A stretch of 64,000 nt of DNA from Streptomyces sp. NP160 (GTDB lineage Bacteria > Actinomycetota > Actinomycetes > Actinomycetales > Quadrisphaeraceae): NCBI RefSeq assembly GCF_006335115.1, contig NZ_VDMJ01000028.1:44537-108536 (forward strand), written 5' to 3'. This document shows, piece by piece, positions 17,134 to 24,828 of the stretch; position 1 is the first letter of the stretch, and the number at the start of each line of letters is the position of its first letter. The position numbers and the translations under genes were made by a program. The notes under the pieces are model-generated. The model made no database searches, was not told where the DNA came from, and was given only the letters and a program-made list of their open reading frames with translations.

Positions 17134-17957
17134 CAGCGGTACTCCCCGTCAGGGGCGTAGCGCAGCTGCTTCGCCTGCTCGCCGTCGTGCCCGAAGATGA
17201 CCTCCGCGCCGGTCTCCTCGGCGATGCCGCGGAGCTTCTCCACGCTCTCCAGCCACGCCAGGTTGTTCCAGACGATGGCGGCGCCCACGGCCGGCGGGCC
17301 CCAGGAGTCGCGCAGGTAGACCGCGTCGGAGGTGAAGATCTTGGTGCCCTCCTGGGGCAGGTCCACGCGCAGCGACATGGTCCCCCAGGTGTGGCCGGGG
17401 GTCTCGATCACCGAGATGCCGGGGAGGATCTCCACGTCTCCGCTGACCGTCTCGATCGGCAGGCCCTGGTAGTCGCTGACGATGTGCGCGCCCTGGCTGT
17501 ACCCCTGGATCTTCGAGGCGCCCTCGACCTCCTTGTCGTTGGCGATGATCCGGGTCCTGCCGTTCATGAAGTCCCGGGCGTTGGCGGCGTGGTCGAAGTG
17601 CAGGTGGCTCAGCACGAGGATGTCGACGTCGTCCGGCGTGAGCTCGAGCGAGGCGAGCGAGGAGTCGAGGTAGCCGGGGCCGTCGACGGGCTCCTTGACG
17701 GGGAAGAAGTCGTGGAAGCCGGTGGGGGCCCAGCGCTCCTCCCAGTCGCGCGGCACGCCGGTGTCCCACAGCACCCGGCCCTCGGGGTGCTCGATGAGCA
17801 CCGCGTGGGTGGGGCAGTCGCCCCAGACCACGGGGTCGTCCTTGTGGTGGCGGTCGCGGATCGTGCGGCCGCCCTTGAGCAGCAGCCAGGTCAGGTCGGT
17901 CTCCATCACACCGGTGGAGAGCACGTGGAGCTTCATCTCGGGAGCAGCACCAGTCAC
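17133..17957 (-). CDS. metallo-beta-lactamase-fold lactonase (N-acyl homoserine lactonase/BlcC family)
   Basis: The 274-residue product has the dinuclear zinc motif [21 protein letters not shown], an acidic bridging SDAVYLRD and GHD near the end, as in the AHL lactonase/AttM(BlcC) branch. These enzymes open lactone rings. Neighbouring alcohol and semialdehyde dehydrogenases argue that gamma-butyrolactone-like compounds are the food substrate and that quorum quenching, if any, is secondary. GTG 17957 and ATG 17936 (MKLHVLSTG) are both possible starts. First gene of the operon. Confidence 0.87.
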   Translation of the reverse strand: MTGAAPEMKLHVLSTGVMETDLTWLLLKGGRTIRDRHHKDDPVVWGDCPTHAVLIEHPEGRVLWDTGVPRDWEERWAPTGFHDFFPVKEPVDGPGYLDSSLASLELTPDDVDILVLSHLHFDHAANARDFMNGRTRIIANDKEVEGASKIQGYSQGAHIVSDYQGLPIETVSGDVEILPGISVIETPGHTWGTMSLRVDLPQEGTKIFTSDAVYLRDSWGPPAVGAAIVWNNLAWLESVEKLRGIAEETGAEVIFGHDGEQAKQLRYAPDGEYR

Positions 17958-18040
17958 GGAGGGACTCCTCGTCTCGCGTCATCGCGGGGACACCGCCTGA
18001 GGGGACGGCGCCCGCCCACCCTGCGTCGCCGCGGCGGGCG

Positions 18041-19804
18041 ATGACCATGGACGACGCGCACACACTGGCGGCCACGGGGTGTGCGCGGTACACACCTGTC
18101 GTGACCACCCTGGAGGGGACCGGCACCGTGGCCGGTCGTCCGCTCGGCTCCTTCGCGGCGCCGTCCCCGGCGGCGCTGCTGCGGGCCGTCCACGACTCGG
18201 CCACCGACCTCGCCAGCGTGCGCGACCGCTCGGTGATCCTCCGGGCACTGGTCCGCCGCACCCGCGCCCTGCTGGGCGCCGACATGGCCTACCTGTCCCT
18301 CAACGACCTCGACGCCGGCGAGACGTGGATCCACGTCACCGACGGCGTGCGGACCCGCGCGTACGCCGAGATCCGCATGCCCTTGGGCACGGGCATCCTC
18401 GGGTCCGTGGCCGCCGGCGGGACCTCGGTGCACACCGACGACTACCTCGCCGACGCCGACCTCAACCACCTCACCCACATCGACGAAGCGGTGGCCGCCG
18501 AGGGGGTGCGCGCCATCAGCGGCGAGCCGCTGCGCGTGGACGGGCACCTGGTCGGGGCGCTGCTCGTGGCGCACCGGACCCCGGTGGCGATGCCGCCGGC
18601 CGGGCTGGAGGCGCTGCGCCTGCTGGCCCTGCAGGCCGCCGTCGCCCTCGAGCAGACCCGCCGCGCCAGCGAGATCGCCGCGCTGCGCGCCGCCGCGTCC
18701 ACCGCCCAGGGCGACGCCGACCTGCTCGACCTCGACGCGCGCCTGCTCGCCGCCGTCGGCGGCGGGGGCGGGTGCCGCGCCGTGGTCGAGGAGCTCGCCG
18801 CCGCGGTGGGCGCACCGGTGGTCCTGGTCGACGACGACGCCCGCGTCCGCTGCAGCGCCGGCGGCCGTCACGCGGACCTCGACGACGACGGTGGGGCGAC
18901 GGCGGTCGTCGTCGTGCCGGGCGGCCCCGCCGGGGCGAGCCGGCTGGTCAGCCCGGCCGTGGGGGAGCGCGCTCACCGCGCGCTGGGCCGCGGGGCGCTC
19001 GCGGCGGCGGCGGCGCTGCAGGTGGAGCACGAGCTCGCCGAGGCCGCCGACAGGTCGCCGTCAGCGCTGCTCGACGACCTGGTCGACGAGCGCGGAGTGC
19101 GCCGCGAGGTGCTCCAGGAGCGCGCGCTGGCGCAGGGCCTCGACCTGCGCGAGCCGTCCTCGTCGCTGGTGGCGGTGGTCCCGCCGGCCGACCGCCAGCG
19201 CAGCGTGGCGGCGCTGCGCCCCCTGGTGGAGGGCCGCGGACTCGTGGCCGTGCACGCGGGCCACGTCTGCCTGGTCTGCTCGCGGCGGGGTGCGAGCTCT
19301 GACGAGCTGGGTGCCGCGGCGCAGGCGGCGCTGGCGGGGGCGGGGGTGAGCGCCGTGGTCGGCTGCGCCGACGCGGAGCCCGCCGTCGCCGCGCGCGGCA
19401 CCGGGTCCGTCGGGCGGGCGCACGCCGAGGCCGCGCAGGTCGCGCGGGCCGCGCAGGTGCTCGGGTGGCGCACCGGTCACGCCGACAGGGCCCGGCTGGG
19501 CGTGGCCGGGCTGCTGCTGGGCGGTGCCGACGAGGGCGTGGTGGACGCGATGGTCGAGCGGTTGCTGGGCCCGGTGCTGGCCTACGACGGCGAGCACGGC
19601 ACGCACCTGGAGCAGACCGCAGCGGCGGTGCTCGAGGAGGGGTCGCGCAGTGCCGCCGCCGCGCGGCTGTTCGTGCACGTCAACACGGTCCGGCAGCGCG
19701 TCGAGCGGCTCGACGCGCTGCTCGGCGCCGGGTGGGACGGCCCGCCGCGCAGCCTGGACGTGCAGGCCGCGCTGCGGCTGCGCGCGCTGCGCCGGGACGG
19801 CTGA
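18041..19804 (+). CDS. GAF-domain transcriptional regulator with PucR-type C-terminal helix-turn-helix
   Basis: The 587-residue protein has a GAF domain (about residues 45-220: LLGADMAYLSLND, GTGILGSVAAGG, LVGALLVAH), a middle region resembling the GGDEF-like PucR fold, and an HTH near residue 530 (SRSAAAARLFVHVNTVRQRVERLDALLG). Such regulators respond to small ligands bound by GAF and often activate catabolic operons next door. It is transcribed away from the lactonase operon across an 83-bp gap. The start is uncertain: ATG 18041, ATG 18047 or GTG 18101. The last would leave two inverted repeats free as promoter DNA. Confidence 0.82.
   Translation: MTMDDAHTLAATGCARYTPVVTTLEGTGTVAGRPLGSFAAPSPAALLRAVHDSATDLASVRDRSVILRALVRRTRALLGADMAYLSLNDLDAGETWIHVTDGVRTRAYAEIRMPLGTGILGSVAAGGTSVHTDDYLADADLNHLTHIDEAVAAEGVRAISGEPLRVDGHLVGALLVAHRTPVAMPPAGLEALRLLALQAAVALEQTRRASEIAALRAAASTAQGDADLLDLDARLLAAVGGGGGCRAVVEELAAAVGAPVVLVDDDARVRCSAGGRHADLDDDGGATAVVVVPGGPAGASRLVSPAVGERAHRALGRGALAAAAALQVEHELAEAADRSPSALLDDLVDERGVRREVLQERALAQGLDLREPSSSLVAVVPPADRQRSVAALRPLVEGRGLVAVHAGHVCLVCSRRGASSDELGAAAQAALAGAGVSAVVGCADAEPAVAARGTGSVGRAHAEAAQVARAAQVLGWRTGHADRARLGVAGLLLGGADEGVVDAMVERLLGPVLAYDGEHGTHLEQTAAAVLEEGSRSAAAARLFVHVNTVRQRVERLDALLGAGWDGPPRSLDVQAALRLRALRRDG
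18042..18096. promoter_or_regulatory. dyads in the divergent lactonase/regulator control region
   Basis: GCGCACAC (18056-18063) and GTGTGCGC (18079-18086) form an 8-bp inverted repeat. GGTGTG-N7-CACACC (18078-18095) overlaps it. They lie between the lactonase start and GTG 18101, an alternative start of the regulator, so they could be its operator. TGACCATGGACG at 18042-18053 is one base from the dispersed repeat core plus flank. Confidence 0.4.
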
Positions 19805-19822
19805 CGGGTCCGCCCCGGCCCC

Positions 19823-20707
19823 TCACCCGGCCCGCTGAGACCGGGGTGGGCGGTGCGACCGGTGCGCGCGGCGAGCGACCACCACCCCGCGCAGCCCCAC
19901 GACCAGCACGACGAGCGCGGAGGCGCCCACGCCCGCCCCGATGTGCCACCGCAGCAGCAGCGCGCCGGCCAGGGCACCGACGAGCATCGCCGCGACGGCC
20001 CCGACCCGCCGCAGCAGCACCGCGCGGTCGTGGGTGCGCCCGGTCCAGCGGTGGTCGGCGGACAGCCCGACCAGCGCCGAGGTCACCACCACCGTGGGGA
20101 CGTCGGGGACGCCGACCCGCCGCGCCGCCACCGCCTGGGCGCCCATGGCCGCCGCGGTGACGGCGGTGACGACGTCGAGCCAGGCGCTCGACAGCGGCGT
20201 GACCGCCAGCGCCAGCGCCACGCCGCCGACGACGGCGGCCACCGCCACCAGGGTCCACGCCGACAGAAGGTCTGCGCCCGCGCGCGGTGCCCGGCCGCGC
20301 CCCAGGCGGCCCAGCAGCGCCGCACCGGCCACGAAACCCGCCAGCGCCAGGCCGGCCCGCAGCAGCGTGCTCGCGTCGTACCCGGCCAGGCCCAGGCCGA
20401 TGAAGATGACGTTGCCGGTCATGTTGGCGGTGAAGACGCCGTGCAGGCCGAGGTAGGTGGCGGCGTCGAGCACGCCGGTGGCGAAGGTGACCAGCAGCAT
20501 CGGCACCAGCGCCGACGTCGCCTCCGGGGAGCGCGGCTCCACCGCCGCGGGCGGCGCGACGCCGGGCGCGACGGCCGGTCCCGTCTCGGGGAGCACCACG
20601 GGGGACGAGCCGGGCGCGGCAGCGCCCGTCGTCGTCCTCGGAGCGGTGGCCCGGGTGAGCGTCGCTGCGAGGTCGGCCTCGTCAGGGGTGGGACGTCCGG
20701 GGGTCAT
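19823..20707 (-). CDS. YoaK/DUF1275 family membrane protein
   Basis: The 294-residue protein has a disordered Pro/Thr-rich N-terminus of about 65 residues, then six or so membrane segments with the family motif GVLDAATYLGLHGVFTANMTGNV. The biochemical role of DUF1275 proteins is not established. The ATGA overlap with benE and the benE overlap with the MocR gene place all three in one operon. Confidence 0.82.
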   Translation of the reverse strand: MTPGRPTPDEADLAATLTRATAPRTTTGAAAPGSSPVVLPETGPAVAPGVAPPAAVEPRSPEATSALVPMLLVTFATGVLDAATYLGLHGVFTANMTGNVIFIGLGLAGYDASTLLRAGLALAGFVAGAALLGRLGRGRAPRAGADLLSAWTLVAVAAVVGGVALALAVTPLSSAWLDVVTAVTAAAMGAQAVAARRVGVPDVPTVVVTSALVGLSADHRWTGRTHDRAVLLRRVGAVAAMLVGALAGALLLRWHIGAGVGASALVVLVVGLRGVVVARRAHRSHRPPRSQRAG

Positions 20708-22044
20708 CGCGGTCCTCGGTCGGGCGTGGTGCGCGGGCGCAGCCACGCGTAGCACAGCGCCCCGGCGAGCAGGCCCCACACGGCGCTGCCGATGCCGGCC
20801 ACGCTGACGCCGCTGGCCACCACGAGGAACGCCAGGACGGCGGCGGTGCGGTGCTCGGCGGGGTGGCCCTCCTGCACCGCGGAGGCCAGGCCTCCCAGGA
20901 ACGCCCCCAGCAGCGCGAGACCCGCGACCGCCTGCACGAGCAGCGGCGGCGCCGACGACACCAGCGCGGCGGCTGCCGTCGAGAGGAGCGCCAGACCGAG
21001 GTAGGCGACGCCCCCGGTGACGGCTGCCGGCCAGCGGCGGCGGGGGTCGGGGTGGACGTCGGGACCGGCCATGATCGCCGCCGACAGCGCGGCGAGGTTG
21101 AGGGCGTGCACGCCGAACGGCGCGCCCACCACGGTCGCGGCGCCCGAGCCGACGAGCGCGGCGCGGGCCGGCGGGTCGGGGTAGCCGGCGCCGCGCAGCA
21201 CGGCCAGGCCCGGCACGTTCTGGCTGGCCGTGGTGACGAGGTACAGCGGGACGCCGATGCTCAGCAGCACCAGTGGGTCCAGCTGCGGGGTGGTCCATGT
21301 GAGCACGGGCGCCCAGCCGAGGCCGCCTGCCGCCGCGGCGGGGCCCGCACCCTGCTCGACGGTCAGCGTCAGCACCAGGGCGACCACGAGCGCCGCCGGG
21401 ACGGCCCAGGCCGGGGCGAGCCGCCGCAGCACCAGCCACACGACGACGACGGCGCCACCGGCCAGCGGCTCGCGGGCCACCGCCGTCACCGGCGCCAGGC
21501 ACAGGGGGAGCAGCACGCCGGCCAGCAGCGCTCCCGACAGCGGCGCGGGCACGCGGGTGACCAGGCGTGAGAGCGCGGGCCAGGCCCCGGTGAGCACCAC
21601 GAGCGCGCCGCACAGGACGAACGCGCCGACCGCCTCCGGCCACGTCACGCCGCCCGCGCCCGCCGCCACGAGGACGGCGGCGCCCGGGGTCGACCAGGCG
21701 AAGGAGACCGGCATCCGGGTGCGCCAGGAGAGGGCGATGGCGAGCACGCCCTGCAGCGCGCAGAGCGCCACGAGACCGGAGGCGGCCTGCGCCGGGGTCG
21801 CGCCGACGGCCGCCAGACCGGTCAGGACCACGGTGAAGGAGCTGGCGTACCCCGTGACCGCGCCGACGACGCCGGCCGCGACCTGCCTGCCGATCCCCTC
21901 CCGCGGCTCTCGCCCGTCGTCGCCCCGACCGACTCCTCCTGGCACTTTCCGTGGAAAGCGCGGAACGGAGGGGCCTTCTTGGTGCACTTCCCGTGGAAAG
22001 TGCGAAGGGGAGGGGGACGACGACGGAGGGGGTGGGGTGCTCAT
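20704..22044 (-). CDS. benE: BenE-type benzoate/H+ symporter with unusual N-terminal extension
   Basis: From the ATG overlapping the MocR stop (ATGA at 22041-22044) the product has 446 residues. The BenE core starts at about residue 47 (QVAAGVVGAVTGYASSF) and shows the family's many membrane segments, including VTWPEAVGAFVLCGALVVLTG and FGVHALNLAALSAAIMAG. The first 46 residues are low complexity and include HFPREV and RFPRKV, which are encoded by two copies of the GCACTTTCC palindrome at 21942-22003. No other benzoate genes are nearby, so the true substrate is open. If translation starts inside instead, the palindromes would be leader DNA. Confidence 0.8.
   Translation of the reverse strand: MSTPPPPSSSPSPSHFPREVHQEGPSVPRFPRKVPGGVGRGDDGREPREGIGRQVAAGVVGAVTGYASSFTVVLTGLAAVGATPAQAASGLVALCALQGVLAIALSWRTRMPVSFAWSTPGAAVLVAAGAGGVTWPEAVGAFVLCGALVVLTGAWPALSRLVTRVPAPLSGALLAGVLLPLCLAPVTAVAREPLAGGAVVVVWLVLRRLAPAWAVPAALVVALVLTLTVEQGAGPAAAAGGLGWAPVLTWTTPQLDPLVLLSIGVPLYLVTTASQNVPGLAVLRGAGYPDPPARAALVGSGAATVVGAPFGVHALNLAALSAAIMAGPDVHPDPRRRWPAAVTGGVAYLGLALLSTAAAALVSSAPPLLVQAVAGLALLGAFLGGLASAVQEGHPAEHRTAAVLAFLVVASGVSVAGIGSAVWGLLAGALCYAWLRPRTTPDRGPR
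21942..22003. repeat. two copies of the GCACTTTCC-GGAAAGTGC palindrome
   Basis: GCACTTTCCGTGGAAAGCGC (21942-21961) and GCACTTCCCGTGGAAAGTGC (21984-22003) are 20-bp near-palindromes 22 nt apart. The same family recurs as a pair at 46252-46320. Here they fall inside the coupled benE reading frame. Confidence 0.8.
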
Positions 22045-23492
22045 GCGGTCCACCGCGCCGGGGTCCGCGACGTCGGGGCGCTCGCCACGGCGCGCGCCCG
22101 CGCCTCGCGCAGCACGGACACGAGCGCCGGGGCGTCCTCCGGGGCCACGGTCAGCGGCAGGCGCAGCCACCGGTCGCCCGTACCGTCCACCGTGAAGCGC
22201 GGCCCGGGGACCAGGCGCACCCCCAGGTCGAGGGCGTGGGAGACCAGCTGCGTGGCGCCCGGCGTCGGCAGCCCCACCCACAGGACCAGCCCGGCCTGCG
22301 CCGGCCTCACCGCCCAGTCCGGCACTCCCGCCGCCAGCGCCCGCAGCAGCCCGGTGCGGCGCTCCGCCAGGAGCGCGCGCCGCTCGGCCAGCAGCTCCGG
22401 GGCCCGCGCCAGCAGGTGCACCGCCACCAGCTGGTCGAGCACGGGGGAGGTGATGTCCAGACCGGCCCGCACCTGCGCCAGCCGTGACACGAGCTCCGGT
22501 GAGGCCCGCACCCAGCCCAGCCGCAGCCCGGCCCAGAAGCTCTTGCTCACCGAGCCCAGCGTCACCACCTCCTCGCCGCGGCGCGCTTCCGCCAGCGCCG
22601 CCAGCGGCGTCTGCGCCGCGGCCGGGTCCACCAGGTCGGCGAAGGTCTCGTCGACCGCCACCACCGGGCTGCCGCCAGGTCCTGCCGAGAGCGCCGCGAG
22701 CAGCTCGGCGCGCTGGTCGTCGTCCTGCACCAGGCCTGTGGGGTTCTGCGCGTCGGGGGTGACGTGCGCCAGCACCGCCTCCGTCATCGCCCGTCGGCCC
22801 GCCGGCGACGCGGGCAGCTCCCACCCGTGCTCACCCACCGGCAGCGGCACCGGGCGCACGTGGTGGGCGCGGACCGCGTCGACGACGGCGGGGTAGGTGG
22901 GCTGCTCCACCAGCGCCCGCTGGCCCGGGCGCGACAGCGCCCGCAGCAGCAGGTTCCAGCCCTGCAGCGCCCCGCTGGTGACCAGCACCTGCTCCGGCGC
23001 CGTCGCCAGCCCCCGAGCGCTGAGGTGGCGGGCCACCGCGTCGCGCAGCACCGGAAGCCCGAAGGCGTGCATCCCGTGGTGGGCCAGCTGCAGCGGCAGG
23101 TCTGCGCTCGCGGCGGCCACCGCGTCGAGCACGGCGGCGGGCGCAGGCAGCGCCGCCATGGTCAGGTCGAGCACGCCCTCGGGCTCGCGCTCGGCCCCGG
23201 GGTCGACGTCGGGCCGCTCCACCGGGCGGGCACCGGTCGGCAGCGCCACGCGGCTGCCCGCCCCGTGCGCGCTGCGGAGGTACCCCTCCGACCGCAGGAC
23301 GTCGTAGGCGGCGCTGATGGTCGTGCGGCTCATGCCGAGCGCCGCAGCCAGGGCCCGCTCGCTGGGCACGCGGGCGCCGACGGGCAGGCGCCCGTCGAGC
23401 GCGAGCCCGCGCACGCCGTCGGCGACGGCGCTGTACGCGGCGCCCGCGCCGAGCCAGGGCGCGAGGAGGGACGAGAGTCGGCCAGGGTCCAC
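22041..23492 (-). CDS. MocR-family transcriptional regulator (GntR HTH plus aminotransferase-like domain)
   Basis: The 483-residue protein has a winged helix at residues about 10-80 (GLALDGRLPVGARVPSERALA, then GMSRTTISAAYDVLRSEGYL) and a fold-type I PLP domain. NPTG in TPDAQNPTG, Asp in VDETFADL, the PLP lysine in GSVSKSFWAG and a C-terminal LRLPLTV are visible, so cofactor binding should be intact. It faces yczE across a 60-bp spacer with a clear dyad, the usual arrangement for the YczR type of MocR. Starts at GTG 23492, and its stop overlaps benE. Confidence 0.9.
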   Translation of the reverse strand: MDPGRLSSLLAPWLGAGAAYSAVADGVRGLALDGRLPVGARVPSERALAAALGMSRTTISAAYDVLRSEGYLRSAHGAGSRVALPTGARPVERPDVDPGAEREPEGVLDLTMAALPAPAAVLDAVAAASADLPLQLAHHGMHAFGLPVLRDAVARHLSARGLATAPEQVLVTSGALQGWNLLLRALSRPGQRALVEQPTYPAVVDAVRAHHVRPVPLPVGEHGWELPASPAGRRAMTEAVLAHVTPDAQNPTGLVQDDDQRAELLAALSAGPGGSPVVAVDETFADLVDPAAAQTPLAALAEARRGEEVVTLGSVSKSFWAGLRLGWVRASPELVSRLAQVRAGLDITSPVLDQLVAVHLLARAPELLAERRALLAERRTGLLRALAAGVPDWAVRPAQAGLVLWVGLPTPGATQLVSHALDLGVRLVPGPRFTVDGTGDRWLRLPLTVAPEDAPALVSVLREARARAVASAPTSRTPARWTA

Positions 23493-23508
23493 CCGTCCAT
23501 CGTGGCGG

Positions 23509-23536
23509 ACTTGGCCCTGTCGAGGCAGTGCCAAGT
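23509..23536. promoter_or_regulatory. inverted repeat in MocR/yczE divergent promoter
   Basis: ACTTGGC (23509-23515) and GCCAAGT (23530-23536) are perfect 7-bp arms around 14 nt, with an inner CCTG/CAGT pair. This is the only strong dyad between the two divergent genes and is a good candidate operator for the MocR protein. Confidence 0.6.
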
Positions 23537-23552
23537 GGAGAACAGTGGCCTG

Positions 23553-24245
23553 GTGCCCCGGACCGACCGCCCATCGCTGCTCTCGCGGGTCCTGCTGCCC
23601 GTCGTCCCCGACCGCCGCCCGCTGCGCGCGCTCGTGCTGGTGCTCGGCCTGGCCGCCTACGGCGCGAGCATCGCCCTCATGCTGCGCTCCGACCTGGGCG
23701 TCATGCCGTGGAGCGTGCTCGACCAGGGCCTGTCCCGGACCTTCGGGGGCGAGGTGGGCACCTGGTCGATCGTGACCGGTGTCGTCGTCCTGCTGTGCTG
23801 GGTCCCGCTGCGGCAGCGGCCGGGCGTCGGCACGCTCGCCAACGTCGTCCTCGTGGGCCTGTCCATCAACGCGACCCTCGCACTCGTCCCGTCCGGCGCG
23901 GGCGACGGCGCGGTGGCGGCCTGGTCGCTGCTGCTGGTCGGCGTCGTCCTCAACGCCCTCGCCACCGGCGTCTACGTGGGAGCGGGTCTCGGCCCTGGCC
24001 CTCGCGACGGGCTCAGCATCGGCCTCGCGGCCAAGGGCCTGCCGCTGCGCGTGGCGCGCACCGGGGTGGAGCTGCTGGTGCTGGGGATCGGCTTCTCCCT
24101 GGGCGGCACGGTCGGGTGGGGCACCCTCGTCTACGCCCTGGCCATCGGTCCGATGGTGCACCGGACCATCCCCGCGTTCCGCCTGCGCACGCCCGATGGG
24201 CGCGCCGGCGGTGCCGCCGGCCCGGCTGCCGCTCCCGCGCACTGA
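23553..24245 (+). CDS. yczE: YczE/YyaS/YitT-type membrane protein
   Basis: The product from GTG 23553 has 230 residues, with five hydrophobic stretches and the YczE landmarks LRSDLGVMPWSVLDQGLSR near residue 45 and GLGPGPRDGLSIGLA near 150. YczE proteins are membrane proteins of unknown transport function commonly controlled by a divergent MocR regulator. GTG 23535 is in frame but lies in the candidate operator, so the later start is preferred. Confidence 0.8.
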   Translation: MPRTDRPSLLSRVLLPVVPDRRPLRALVLVLGLAAYGASIALMLRSDLGVMPWSVLDQGLSRTFGGEVGTWSIVTGVVVLLCWVPLRQRPGVGTLANVVLVGLSINATLALVPSGAGDGAVAAWSLLLVGVVLNALATGVYVGAGLGPGPRDGLSIGLAAKGLPLRVARTGVELLVLGIGFSLGGTVGWGTLVYALAIGPMVHRTIPAFRLRTPDGRAGGAAGPAAAPAH

Positions 24246-24311
24246 CCTCTCAGCCGCGGCCCGGGTGACGGGGGCTTCCCCTGGGCCGCGCGCAGGAGCA
24301 CCCTGCGGGGC

Positions 24312-24647
24312 GTGGCTGATGACGACGACGTCCGGCGCCTCGCGCTCGCGCTCCCCGACACCACGGAGAAGCGGTCCTGGGGCACGCCCGGGTTCCGCGT
24401 GCACGACAAGCTCTTCGCCCGGCTGCACGACCAGCCCGGCGTCCTCGTGCTGCGGCGCGCCAGCGTCGAGGACGCCGAGGAGCTCGCCACCGCCGACCCG
24501 GTCGCCTTCTTCCGCACCGACCACTACGCGGGGCACCCCTACGTGCTGGCGCGGCTGGCCGAGCTCGAGGTGGACGAGCTCGCCGAGGTGCTCCGCGAGG
24601 CGTGGGAGGTGCAGGCCCCCTCGCGCCTGCGCGAGCAGCACAGCTGA
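24312..24647 (+). CDS. MmcQ/YjbR family DNA-binding-like protein
   Basis: The 111-residue protein shows the YjbR pattern: ALALPDTTEKRSWGTPGFRV, then KLFARL and a terminal helical segment LAEVLREAWEVQAPSRL. The fold resembles CyaY, and cellular function is not established. A GCAGGAG ribosome site lies 12 nt before the GTG start. The gene stands alone. Confidence 0.82.
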   Translation: MADDDDVRRLALALPDTTEKRSWGTPGFRVHDKLFARLHDQPGVLVLRRASVEDAEELATADPVAFFRTDHYAGHPYVLARLAELEVDELAEVLREAWEVQAPSRLREQHS

Positions 24648-24774
24648 GCCGGTGCCGGTGCCGGTGGGCTCAGGCCCGGTGGGCGGCTGAGGCCCGCTTC
24701 CGGGCCCTGACCCGGTCCCCGGGCTGCCCACCGGGTTCAAGGCTCCTCACCCCACCCCCCTCTTCGCGACGATC

Positions 24775-24799
24775 GAGGGAGGGAGGGAGGGAGCGAGGG
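24775..24799 (+). repeat. GGGA tandem run, possible G-quadruplex, in polymerase leader
   Basis: GAGGGAGGGAGGGAGGGAGC carries four GGG tracts with single-base loops on the plus strand, then another GAGGG, ending 29 nt before the polymerase GTG. It satisfies the intramolecular quadruplex pattern. The rest of 24648-24828 holds GCCGGT repeats near 24650 and no gene. Confidence 0.65.
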
Positions 24800-24828
24800 C
24801 TGTCGGACGCGGCGCACAGACTGGGCAC

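Noticed and set aside
17133..17957. Dedicated quorum-quenching AHL lactonase
   Set aside because: The fold fits, but the coupled alcohol and semialdehyde dehydrogenases point to catabolism of short lactones. Quorum quenching is only a possible side activity.
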